Shown here: positions 13,200 to 23,395 of the stretch, piece by piece
Layout of the letters: each line of letters starts with the position of its first letter
Position numbering within the stretch: position 1 is the first letter of the stretch
Origin: Crotophaga sulcirostris
Lineage: Eukaryota > Chordata > Aves > Cuculiformes > Crotophagidae
Direction of reading: 5' to 3'
NCBI GenBank assembly: GCA_013397455.1
Contig: VYZB01000040.1
Location: 1,663,717 to 1,727,716, forward strand
DNA: 64,000 nt
Translations under genes and position numbers: made by a program
Notes under the pieces: model-generated
The model's input: the letters and a program-made list of their open reading frames with translations, nothing else
Told to the model about the DNA's origin: nothing
Databases searched by the model: none

Positions 13200-13788
13200 A
13201 TTTTTTCCCTTGTGATTTTTTAATGTATTTTACTCTATTCCTGTCCCAAATCAAAACTATTTTCATATTTTAGTGATACAGCAACCCATTAAAAAGGTTA
13301 CCATTGCTTAATCAATGTACTTTTCAAATCCTGACTTTTTTGTTTGTATGTGTTTCATTTTAAGTTGCTAAAACTATGACGCAAAAGATTTCTCAAACTG
13401 AAAGACTACTGAAAGAGAATATGAGACAAAGTCTTGTTTTTTGACAAAAATGTCATTTTCTGATAGAAAAACATTTCTGCAAAACACTCCATACCAAGTC
13501 TGCTCTTCAGCCATTCAGCTAGCAGTACTTTCTGTTTTAGAGAAACCTCTGAAAATATCTTGAATTCTGAAATACCATGGTGTTTGTCTCTTTGTGGTCA
13601 CCAACAAACAGCTGTTACTGCGTTTTTGAGGTCACCAAACTTAGAAGCCCCCAATGATGGGGGCAGAGCAAAGAGAGGGCTGAGACCAACCTTGCCATGT
13701 AGGGCACTGCCACTGGTTTCCTAACAGCAAAAAGGTTATGAATATTTTGGCAGTATCTTCTGTTTGAAAGTGAATATTCAAGGTGCTT

Positions 13789-13810
13789 GTTTGTTTGTTT
13801 TTTTTTTTCT
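13789..13810. repeat. TTTG / poly-T simple repeat
   Basis: Three TTTG-like units run into a tract of about a dozen T residues. Read on the minus strand this is an A-rich tail, but no retroelement body is recognisable next to it. Confidence 0.7.
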
Positions 13811-16069
13811 GAGCCCTTAATGCCCTAATCATAACTTTTCCATCTTGGGTATTGGGAAAAGCCAGTAGATTGTATGATTCTGTGATGAGTGTAAAGTTTT
13901 CTCAAATTTCATCCCTTACAGATAAATTTGTTATATAAAGTTTTTTAAGAATATTTTGAGGAAAACCAAAATCTTAAATAAAAATGAGAAAGGCCTCTGT
14001 GTTGTTGTATGGCCCGAGATTTGCTGATGGGGACTAGCAGGAAGGCAAACCAACTATTTAAAGATCTTCACTTACATCGTTCCTGAATATGGCACGGAGT
14101 CAACCATCGTGGTTTCTGTTTCCCTCCAGACATAAACAATGACACTTACAATTTCCTGCTTGTGCAGCTCTCACACAAACGTCTGTCTATAAGGGAAATG
14201 GCTAATTACTTATTAAACCTTGTACTGTGCTTAGACTGGGTTAAATATTGACTATGAAAGTTCAAGGGGAATCCATGTCATCAAACGTGAACTTGGGCAT
14301 TCTCTTTTCTAGGAGCTGCTCCCATAAAATGAGTAGGTGACAGGAGAGTGCACATAGGCAGGGGGGGACAAAAAAAAGGGCAAATTGGCTCAGAAGTAAA
14401 TGCCTGACTTTGAAACCTTGGCTTTTGACATGAATTGCAACTGATGGCTCAAAGGGGAGTTTTGTTACAAAATGACTGAATTAAACTGATTTGCAAAGTG
14501 TCTGGATTGTTTTGCTGAAAGTCTTGGAGATGGTGGGCAATTTGGCCCTGGGCTTGTGAAGCGGGATTTGCGTGGTTGGGAATCAATTGGAAGGGCAGAG
14601 TACAATAGCATTTGTGTTAAAATTGGGGTAGATTAACTCCAGAAGCTAATTCAGGGCTGCCTGACTGGGTTGTTTCCCAGAGATTATGGGAAGCAAACAG
14701 ATGCCTTATGTTGTCAGGAATGTGTGACTTGTGGTGGAGATGCTGCGGGTTTGGATTAGGTTTGGTGAGAGCAGGTTGGGGCTATGGGGCAGGATTTTCA
14801 GTTGGATTCTGGATCCCCCTAACTCCCTCAAGCCAAAGGATTTCTAGCTTTCTTTCAGAATTAGGCAGTTTGTCCTTTCTGGAAACGGGAGGCTAAAAAA
14901 AAGCCTTTCAATTTCAGAACATTGAAAATTTATTTCAATGCCATTTCTTTTGAAAAAGCATACTAGGAATGCCATTAGTCAGATGGGCTTGCCTTCTTGA
15001 GTGGGGATGAAAAGGTAGGGTGGTACATGTGCCAACACACCTTTGTTGTACTTTTCTCTAAAATAAGTTTTCTGGTTATCCATTGAACTGCATACCTGAA
15101 CTGCGCCATCAGTATAATTTTAGCCATATTGTAGAAATATTAGTCTTGTCTTTTGGCCCATGCTAAGCCCACTGGCAGCACTTAAGAAACAATAAATATA
15201 TTTTCTTCTACATTAGAAGAGAAACCTTCTAGCATGCGAAGTCTGTTTCTTCAAAAGTAATTTGAAGTAATCCTACCTCTCCTCTGCGTTTGCTACCTCA
15301 AAACCTAAGGGATAAAGTTACTATTTTATGCTGCTGAAAAAATATTCAGCAACACTTGAAATTGAATGTCACCCATGCATATTTAATTTAATAAGATGGT
15401 AATTTCATGTTAAATAAATACCAACTGATTATTGAAAACATATGCTCAAAGGATTTAAAAACCATGTAAGAGATACATATCTCATCTACTGTTGTTGAAC
15501 TGCAGTGAATCTATGCAATACTCAAGTGCCAATTGTTTTAACATAGAATAACTATTTTATTAAATCTCAGTGAAATGCGTATTTAGGGCACTTAATTAAA
15601 TGGAACGTGTTTCTAAATATTCTATTTTTCTTATTTTTGGAATTTCTAGGGTAGAAAATTTACTGGCAGTCTTCACCCAAGGGGCTAGTTATTACTCATG
15701 TAAAAATATGGCAAGCACTTCTTGTGCTATCAATAACTATCCATTTCATCAGGAAAACAACTTCTACCATGGAGACTGGGAAGAAAGAGAAAATATGTCA
15801 CTTTACTTGCTGTGAAATGAATCCACAAAACTGTTTTCTCCATCATATGTAGTGGTACAGTCCAAGCATAGAATTTGGTCCTGCAAGCAGTCCACTATTC
15901 CCACAGCCTGATCAGTCATCAGGGCTGGTCAGCAAATATTTGTGGTGGTTTTGTGTTCCTCTCTAAGAGTCTTTGTGCTACAGAGATGCTGGTTTTTTTT
16001 TCTTTAATCTTTTGATTGTTTTTGATAAGCATTGTTTTTGTCTGTGGGCGCCTATGTTTTCAATCCAAG

Positions 16070-16400
16070 AAGAACCCATTAGCTCATCTAATCTGATCTC
16101 TTCTTTTCACATACCAAAGCATTTGGCCCAGTTACCCCTTTGGTGACCCCTACTTTACTTGGCTAAGGCATACCTTTTGGAAGTGCAGACTGTTTTGTTT
16201 TGAAAATATGGCAAGATGTTGGATTCACCAGTCCTTTGAACTGTGTATTCCAGTAGTTAATGGTATATGTGGGCCAAATATGCATCTTTTTATCTCTGTT
16301 GAAAAGCATTTTTATCAGTTCTGCTCTCCAAGTAATGGCTTCCCACTGTGCGGAGAGCCAAGAGTTCCTCTCTTTGAGGAACACCTACTCAAGTTAATTG
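16070..16400 (-). mobile_element. Ancient L3/CR1-like LINE fragment
   Basis: On the + strand I read the antisense of an L3/CR1 3' region: TTAGCTCATCTAATCTGATC, then GCCCAGTTACCCCTTTGGTG, GGATTCACCAGTCCTTTGAA and TTCCAGTAGTTAATGGT. The order and spacing match the old CR1-like family widespread in amniotes (from memory). It is strongly diverged, with no usable frame. Confidence 0.6.
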
Positions 16401-18569
16401 AAACTCTTGACAATGTTGCTTTGTAAGCCTTTCCTTGTGGGAATTATTCTTTGGTAGGTGTTTGTCCAGTCCCCAGCATAGCAAGGCCTCTCTCTGTTGA
16501 TTCATCTTTACAGCTTGAACACCAACACAAAAAATAGTAATAATGATGTGCAGAGAGTCTAAGTGGATAAACTTCATGTTAGTCTTGCAGAGAGGGTTAA
16601 ACTATTGTAGTAAGGGTTAAACTACTATAAGCTGGAGTTGTCCAGCCCAACTTTCTGGGAATGGATATCCCAAGTTAACCAACTCTGGAAGCAAGTTTAA
16701 ACCGTGGCTTTTAGATGGTCCTTTGAGCCACCCATGTTCATTCTGAAGCATGGGAGAGATGTAAGAAATCAACTTTGTTGTGAACTGTCCTTGTACAAAG
16801 AACTCTGCAGGATCAGGTATCACAGTGATGAGTATGGTGAAGGCCAGATGTCTCAAGTGTTCCTGTAAGAAATTGTGTTCACATGGAATGAGGGGTTTGG
16901 TTAGTGTCCATTGTCCAACTCCATCATCTCACCATCGTAATGAAAGATTCCTCTGCTTTGCTGTATTCTACTTGTAGGGGACATTTTCTGTAATACACCA
17001 GTCCCTGATGTTATTTCCTGTATGTGTTGATGGGTTGTTTGGGTGCTTCATGGTAAATGACTTTACTAATTTGGTAACACAGCACTTCAAAAGAAATCTT
17101 ATCTTCATGGAAAGTGAATTGTGTTTGGTATTAAAAAATAAAATATACATAACCCATGGGGCTCTTAAAACTTATTTAACTTCTTTATAAACTTTACAAT
17201 ACACTATGTGGATATTATAAATTACTTTTCATTCCAAGAAACTGTCTGGGCTGGTTGACCTTCCTTGGAATTTCCTCTTTGTAATTATGTTTAATGTGTT
17301 AATAAAGTTCACTTTGAACTGTATCATGGCAAATGGTCTCATAGGACATCGGTCAGCGCTGGTGTGTTCACCATATGTGAAGCTTGACGTTAGTGTGCAG
17401 TTTAGTTGAAGGAATAACAAGGCTAAGTTCCAAACAATGGTAGAAGCAGTATCTTCTCCCCACGTTAGCAGTATAAGGGGTTCATGGAAAGTTAGGAATG
17501 TGGAGTGGGAAATCATTTAGCTTTCACTGCTAGGTGTTACTAAATTATAGCTCTAGGTTCGAGTCACTATCAAAACACCATATATCTAGAGGGTTTTCAC
17601 ACAGAGCTATAAATCATGTTTACTACATGTATGAGTTGAATGAGTGCATGAACTTTGCAATGCAGTCCAGGAAAATATAATTACATGTGTGTGTGGTTTG
17701 GACTGTGAGAAATAGGGACAGGAAGCTCCAGGCTATTCCACTATTGGGCCTTAAATACACTTCTAGAAATTGTTTTTGGTGCTTCCTGGAAATAGCTATT
17801 TGCTAAAGCAAAGAGCCTTTCTTGGAGTTTACGTAACTCCTTCCACCAAGAAGTGGCAGCCACCAGCCCTTCCAACGCACTGGGTTGGGGGGGAACAGGA
17901 ATGCTTGTAAAGCAGTGTCAGCAGCAGAGCAGCAAGTGGGGCTTTTCTGTGGTGAAGGATAGTGGAGAGCAGTATCACAGGATATAAACTGAAAATTGCC
18001 CAGCTGTTCAGTAAGACAGGTGTAGGATCTGTCTTTTATATAATGGAACAGAATGGAGATTCCAGTTGCTTGTATTCGTAGATGAGGCAAATAATTCTGC
18101 ACACTTGTCCCCATGTATATGAGCAGAAATATTTAAAACAAATGAGGTGATCATGGCATTTCCTTGTTAATGTTTGACTGGGCTTATATGATCTTGAACA
18201 GAACCTTGGCATCTGGCTAGGATTGTTGGTTTCTTTCTGGTTGTACTTATATGTAGTTGCGGATGGGGAAACTACAAGGAAGAAAATAACTTGGTGGAAA
18301 ATGTAGGATCTGGATTGTTTCAATTATATTTTAAGCCTGATTGCACCCTGGCCCTTGGAACTCCAGGAATGATCCCTTCTAGTAACTAAAATGATTTGAA
18401 TGTTATGGGGCAAAGTTATATTTAGTTTATATTTGGAGAAAGAATAACAACCAGGCGCAGGGGGAGGCAGCTGCATTCTTGTCACTTCTTCCCAAGTCAC
18501 ATCCACGGATGTCAAACCCCACCCTCCTCCCTCAGCTGAAATATCAAGAAATTACTCTCTTCAACTATT
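16401..18569. other. FGFRL1: Intronic stretch without recognised features
   Basis: Apart from a small 20-bp duplication (AGGGTTAAACT at 16593 and 16613) I see nothing to annotate here. Short frames on both strands overlap and lack recognisable similarity. Confidence 0.55.
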
Positions 18570-18785
18570 GGGTTGAGGACAAGGGGGACTGAAGAAAGCC
18601 TGTCCCCACTGGGTTTGTGTCAAGGTAGGGCTTAATTTATCGGGTTGAGGACAAGGGGAACTGAAGAAAGCCTGTCCCCACTGGGTTTGTGTCAAGGTAG
18701 GGCTTAATTTATCGGGTTGAGGACAAGGGGGACTGAAGAAAGCCTGTCCCCACTGGGTTTGTGTCAAGGTAGGGCTTAACTTATC
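18570..18785. repeat. Minisatellite: three tandem 72-bp units
   Basis: Three head-to-tail units start at 18570, 18642 and 18714, each beginning GGGTTGAGGACAAGGGG and ending CTTAATTTATC or CTTAACTTATC. Units 2 and 3 each differ from unit 1 by one base, so the array is very young. The unit length is divisible by three, which leaves an open minus-strand frame that would encode a repeated 24-residue peptide (PDKLSPTLTQTQWGQ...). I regard that frame as a by-product. Copy number is probably variable between individuals. Confidence 0.95.
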
Positions 18786-19611
18786 GCAGTAACTCCTTGT
18801 GATCGCACAGGCTATGAAGTCAGCTGCACCCTCTCCGGCGCCCTGTGGCTGTAGAGAGCTGCCTTTGTGTAATGGAAAATTGCAAGAGTGGAAGCAAGAA
18901 ATAGTGGTTGTTTTCTTCTCCCACCATTTGCCCCTCCCATTCCAACTATAAAAAAGTGTAAGAATCTGTGTCACCTATTTTGGTGGAATATTTACATCCT
19001 GAGAGATGCTCCCTATGCCAAAATTCCCCCGATTTCTCAGCTATTTACATCCTGGGAGATGGAGCACTGCTCTCTCCTGCTTGGTCCTGAAAGGATCCAG
19101 TCTGGAGCTTTGGGCCAGAAAGATGGTCCATAATGGCATTAAAAATTTACATTGGTAGATTTATGAATTCACAGTTTTAACAATCTGGTTTAACAAAATG
19201 ATTTCAGGTTTCAAAACAATCCTTTATGGTGCTGCTATCCGGCTCTTGTGGTGTTGCCCACAAACATAAGTCATGCATAACCCAGAAACAAGGCAAGAGC
19301 AGCATTACTACAGCAAGCAGCTATAGGGCCTTTCTCTCAAAATATATTGGAGCATTTCTGCTCACGTACAACACAAAGCTGGAGTCTGGGATGGCTGAGA
19401 GTGTGACACTGGCTGCTTGAGGAGTAACTGCATCTACTTTTTAATGCAGCATTAGAGCACAGGGCAGAAGCCAGCAGCAGCAAGGAATGGGAAGTCAGCA
19501 GCAGCCAGGGTTCAGCTTGTTTTTACCTCGCTGGCAGCTGTAGGTGAAGCAGCAGGTGCTTTCCTGGGACTTTGCCTCTCTAAGCAGCTGTAGAAATGTA
19601 TCCAGCCTGCA

Positions 19612-19702
19612 GAGCCACGGGCTGTGCCCTGAGCTCTGCTCCTGTGCTGCCGCGCTCAGCTGTGAGCGTGCGCGTGCCCCAGCCCCGCGGGAGGCAGCTG
19701 CT
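19612..19702. promoter_or_regulatory. Small CpG-rich cluster in the intron
   Basis: About eight CpG dinucleotides fall within 90 bp (CCACGGG, GCCGCGCTC, GAGCGTGCGCGTGCC, CCCCGCGGGA), whereas the surrounding intron has CpGs only rarely. It is too short for a classical CpG island. It could be a minor promoter or enhancer, or just a GC-rich patch. Confidence 0.3.
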
Positions 19703-21697
19703 AAGGGACACCTCCAGATCAATGCCTTGGGAGAGCTGGCAGCTAATGAGCACTCTGCTCTCATGGCTGTTCCCCCAGAATATTTATGGGCCAGTTCTGC
19801 AAACTGGAGAGCTCCCTTCAGTACTAGTGGTGCGCATGACAAATTGGGGTGCTCAGCATCTTTTCACTACATCTTTTTGCTCTGTTCGTGTAGCAGGAGA
19901 GCGAACTGCCGTAGAGAAGCCCTGGAAATTAAAATCAAGGGGGACCTGAGTGGTTTTGGGCAGCTTAATGTATGGATTCAGAGGTGCAATACGATTCTAC
20001 CTGGACAGTGTGGGGTTTCTGTGGAATGTCATGTAAGGCAGCTCTGTGTCAGCAGCACCCACTGCTCAGGGGATGTTGCAGAAGGGCCTTTAGGCAAGAT
20101 ACGCCTCCACCTCTACGATGCTTCCCCTCCAAATACTGACAGTGGAGAGTGGCGAGATGTGCCAAAGTGTATCTTGACTTGAAAAACTGTTATCCTTCAC
20201 TTTTGCAGTCCCAGGGCAGGACTGTACAGATATGTAGTGAAATGAGACCCAGTGGATGCGTGTACATTAGAAAGAGAAGCTGAGATCTGTGAGTATATCA
20301 ACATTTTATTTTTACTGTAGCCATCTAGAGGAGTTCCAGCTATTGTTGGCTTGCCAGGACCTCTGAAACCTCAGAGGTATTGGAAGGTGGTGATTCTAGA
20401 GAGAAAGTACTACTTGCACAGAAGGTTATTAATGCAAAGATTATAGGTAATAAAATGGGAATATTTACAGCACCAAATGAACAGAAGCAAGTTTTTAGCA
20501 TCTTTGGCCTGGGGTGTAGCTTACTGAGAAGTGCAAGCAGCTGTATCTGGCAAAATTCAGAGCAGGAAAAAGAGTGAGGGGAAATTTTTATTCCTTATCC
20601 TGAAAAAGTAAGTGGAGGAGCTAATGAAGGGCTGGTGAGGACCACGCTAGTGTTCTTCTTTTCAAGCAGAAAGGCTCTAAGAAACACACCCTTTCCTAAA
20701 TGTCATAAAGGTCTGCGAATAGATCCTGTGACAGGGAGCGATCCAACAATTCCTCAGAACGAAAGGTCAGTCAAAGGAAAATGGCATTTAGGAGGACCAA
20801 GCTTACCGCTGACCCAAACATGTGACAGATCCAGAGGCAACTCTGGTGCCATCAGGAGAGCTACTTGTGCAGTCTGCCTCAACGAGGCACATGACGTGAT
20901 TGGGAAACTATCTGATTCCTCCAGGTCTCAAAATTCATCAGGAGTCAACCTGAATGTCGGAAGGAAAGGGATTTTGAAGGAGCTACAGCAGGTTTTGAAA
21001 TGGAGGAGGGCGCTCTCTCTCCACTATCCCTGTTTGCCCTGCACCAAACATTTTCTCCAGCACTAATTATAGACCAGTTTTTGTCCTTTGAATATGCATG
21101 GAGTGGTATCCTGGCTCACAAGTAGATTACAATGAAGCTACTCTTGAAGTTTAACTTGGTTTGATAGGGTTGTAGGTCAGAAAGGACCTCTCAAAGGGCC
21201 AACACAGAATTTCAACAAGGCTGTGGGCTTGTCTGGACATTTCTGCTCCTTTACATGAATGATATGCTGTACCATGTAGGGAAATGTAGCAGAATTTGGG
21301 ACTGGATCTTCAGCCATTGTTGGTGGATTCTGCTTTATAAAGCAAACACACACAACTCCTCCTGATGGGTGGATTTCCTCTTTAAAAGATGCAGCAACAC
21401 AGCTTGTGTCAGATCAGCATTCAAATAAACTTGGGATTATCTTTCCATCCACAGAGCTGTATGATCATCTCCCAAGGTGAAGAACATTTAACAGTGTGTT
21501 TTGCAGTGCTTAGAAAGATCTGGACAGGCAGGATTTCCCTTGGTGTTTTTCCAGTTCCCTTGGAGTACAGGAGGGCACCATCACCTCCAAGAGTGTCCTA
21601 CAGGTGTCTGCCAAAGATGTGACTTTTTCAGAATAAGTGCTCTCAAATTTCACCTTCTGGGTCTTCAGCAGATCATCAGAATCTGTGTCTAAGACTC

Positions 21698-21729
21698 ATT
21701 AGTTTAACCAGGCTCTTAGTTAAACTAAT
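21698..21729. repeat. Inverted repeat with perfect 11-bp arms
   Basis: ATTAGTTTAAC (21698-21708) and GTTAAACTAAT (21719-21729) are exact reverse complements with a 10-nt loop. It is AT-rich and could be a worn hairpin or a chance palindrome; no transposon body is seen. Confidence 0.7.
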
Positions 21730-23089
21730 TAATGAATTTTGAGCTTGTTCATGACTTTTCTGGGCTTGAACAGCACTTGTGTTCACCAGTAAAGCTGCAA
21801 AGTTCATGGGTGCGATTCAGCATGAGTAACTGCGATAGCAATTCTGTAGTCATTCATGAGCTGGACTGTATGTACTGCCTTAGTCAGGCTGGGGAAAATT
21901 CAGGCAAACACTGGAATAATAGGAATTAGTCATGAGGAAGTGCAAATATGAACTCTGCAGTTTATCCTGTGGGGGTCTAATCCTGCAAAACACTAGAAAC
22001 AGGAATGAAATGGGAAGGAACAGTTCCAAATCCCACAAACATCTTGTGGGTTTTGGGTGCAACTCAGCATTAGCAATCCTTAGCAAAACATTTTGTCCTT
22101 ATGCAAGAGCAGGGCATTTATTATCACACCCATTATTAGCCTATTCTGGGAAGAGCGTTGCTATTGCAGTTGGTGTGGGGAACTTGTGCAATTAATGAAA
22201 AGGCAGAAAAGGCAGATGCAGGAAAAAGACTCTCTACTTCAAATTTTCAGAGTCTTGAAAAGAAATTCTGGTTTGAATTCCACTATGGGACCATTCCCAC
22301 TGTTGGAGTCTTTATCACTTCTTTATTCTGAGCCTTGGCCTGTCCAAATTCATCCGGTTATCACGTGGCAAATGTTGTGTTTACTCTTTCACATTTCAGG
22401 GACACTGTTTTGCATCAAATTATCACCTTTTACATAGAACGAATATTTGTCAATTAGGTAAAAGCAAAAGGTTGCCAAGACAATTTATAAAAATATCCTC
22501 TTTTGGACTCTAAGCAGTGTTCATATGTCAGGCTATGCTGGATCTTCCGTTGTAGTGCTACCCAGTGAATGCTGTATGTCTGACAACTGCAGACTTATGT
22601 GTCTCAGAAAAAGCCCATCTGGTGACTATTAAAGGGAGTTACTGTATATGAAACATTAAAGGATTTTAACTCTTTGAGGGAGGCAGGTTTTGTTTTAACT
22701 ACCAGTGCTTTTACTAATTTTGCCTTCAGGATAGGTGTTAAGTTTAAACCAACTGCAGTTGCTTTACCAAATACAACTGAACAGTTTGTGTATTGGACTC
22801 CTCCTTGCTATAGGATGGGAGTGCTTTGGAAGAGCAGAAGAGACTCAGAACCAGGCTTCCTTGGTGGGTTATCATGAGCTGATGATGAGAGCAAGGCTAC
22901 AGCTTCAGGTCTTGTATAAACCACTATCTCTGTTGTGTATTCCTCTCTAATTGCCTGCTTTTTTTAGCATTTGGTTGTAGGTGAGTTTTGGTATGCACCT
23001 TTCATTAGCTTTGTATAGCGGTCAGCATAATGCCCTGATTGATGACTGGTCTTCAGATCAGTGCTGTGTCACTGGCAAAAGCAATAACA

Positions 23090-23116
23090 GTTCTTTTTCT
23101 CTCTGTTCTTTCTTAG
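23090..23116 (+). other. FGFRL1: Splice acceptor of the FGFRL1 Ig1 exon
   Basis: A long pyrimidine tract (TTCTTTTTCTCTCTGTTCTT) ends in TCTTAG, and the exon starts with GT of a split glycine codon. Reading from this site in frame gives Gly-Pro-Pro-Arg, which is where the mature FGFRL1 ectodomain begins after the signal-peptide exon. This fixes the exon's 5' edge and shows that the preceding exon ends in phase 1. Confidence 0.92.
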
Positions 23117-23389
23117 GTCCCCCAAGGATTGCAGATAAAGTGATTCACCGTCAGTCTGTGAGGCTAGGGAGGACCATCAAGCTCCTCTGCCCAGTGGAAG
23201 GTGATCCCCCACCACTCACCATGTGGATGAAGGATGGGCGCACTATCCACAGCGGCTGGACGAGGTTCCGAATACTTCAGCAAGGGCTGAAGATCAAGGA
23301 GGTGGAAAGTGAAGACGCAGGAACCTACATTTGCAAAGCCACCAATGGCTTCGGCAGCACCAATGTGAACTACACCCTCATCGTGATTG
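23117..23389 (+). CDS. FGFRL1: FGFRL1 exon encoding Ig-like domain 1 (single internal coding exon)
   Basis: This internal exon encodes the first immunoglobulin domain of fibroblast growth factor receptor-like 1. FGFRL1 is a single-pass membrane receptor that resembles FGFRs outside the cell but lacks the tyrosine kinase; it binds FGFs and heparin and acts in cell adhesion and in kidney, skeletal and diaphragm development (family knowledge). The exon carries 2 nt of a split codon, 90 whole codons and 1 nt of the next codon, so it is phase 1-1 as is usual for Ig exons. In the translation, counting the split Gly as 1, I see the Ig cysteines at C25 and C73, the core W37, the D67-A-G-T-Y71-I-C73 motif, and the segments [12 protein letters not shown] and [10 protein letters not shown], which match my memory of vertebrate FGFRL1. 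N85-Y-T is a possible glycosylation site. A consensus acceptor precedes it and GTGAGT follows. The open frame continues upstream into the intron, but that part is not coding. No other exon of the gene is visible here. The identification is firm; it does not fit FGFR1-4 as well. Confidence 0.95.
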
Positions 23390-23395
23390 GTGAGT
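23390..23395 (+). other. FGFRL1: Splice donor of the FGFRL1 Ig1 exon
   Basis: The exon ends in ATT-G and is followed directly by GTGAGT, a strong donor. Without splicing the frame would reach a stop (TAG) two codons later. The leftover G is expected to pair with the next exon to make Asp or Gly; human FGFRL1 has an Asp-Asp pair at this point (from memory). Confidence 0.92.

Larger units (their letters stand above)
7680..16060. other. FGFRL1: Intronic stretch, mostly unique sequence
   Basis: No gene can be supported. Points of interest inside are the GATTA cluster at 10.5 kb, the exon-like frame at 10.71 kb, a GC-rich hairpin at 10.94 kb, a 37-bp duplication at 13.13 kb and a TTTG/poly-T tract at 13.79 kb. 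The part from about 15.3 to 15.6 kb is strongly AT-rich. Confidence 0.55.
18786..23089. other. FGFRL1: Intronic stretch upstream of the Ig1 exon
   Basis: It contains a small CpG cluster at 19.6 kb and an AT-rich hairpin at 21.7 kb, listed separately. The longest open frame of the window (19544-20182) lies here, but it overlaps frames on both strands and has no recognisable domain. A 20-bp phrase, TATTTACATCCTG, occurs twice 53 bp apart near 18.99-19.06 kb. Confidence 0.55.
1..23116 (+). other. FGFRL1: FGFRL1 intron upstream of the Ig1 exon (partial, at least 23.1 kb)
   Basis: Everything before the Ig1 exon is read as intron. I found no hydrophobic signal-peptide exon ending in phase 1, so that exon and the promoter should lie to the left of the window. 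The intron is moderately AT-rich and contains scattered old repeats, listed separately. Frames longer than 60 codons occur on both strands and overlap one another, as expected by chance. Confidence 0.8.

Noticed and set aside
16593..16630. AGGGTTAAACT duplication, considered as interstitial telomere repeat
   Set aside because: Only two units 20 bp apart and not in TTAGGG register; it is a small local duplication.
18561..18974. 137-codon minus frame encoding a repeated 24-residue peptide
   Set aside because: The repeat is explained by the 72-bp minisatellite, whose unit length happens to be a multiple of three. Nothing suggests a real repeat protein.
19544..20182. Longest open frame of the window (212 codons, +)
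   Set aside because: It overlaps a second + frame (19596-19949) and a minus frame (19495-19842) in the same GC-rich patch. The translation has no recognisable domain and no clear splice or start context.
20635..21066. 143-codon + frame, considered as a possible retroviral or gene fragment
   Set aside because: No protease, polymerase, gag or zinc-finger motif is present, and no LTR-like ends flank it.
21160..21230. Possible CR1 3' end (GTAGGTCAGAAAGGACCTCT)
   Set aside because: Only one phrase resembles CR1, with no supporting blocks after it.
22981..23116. Upstream extension of the FGFRL1 frame with an ATG at 22981
   Set aside because: The frame is open through intron, but the strong acceptor at 23116 and the match to the known mature N-terminus place the exon start at 23117.
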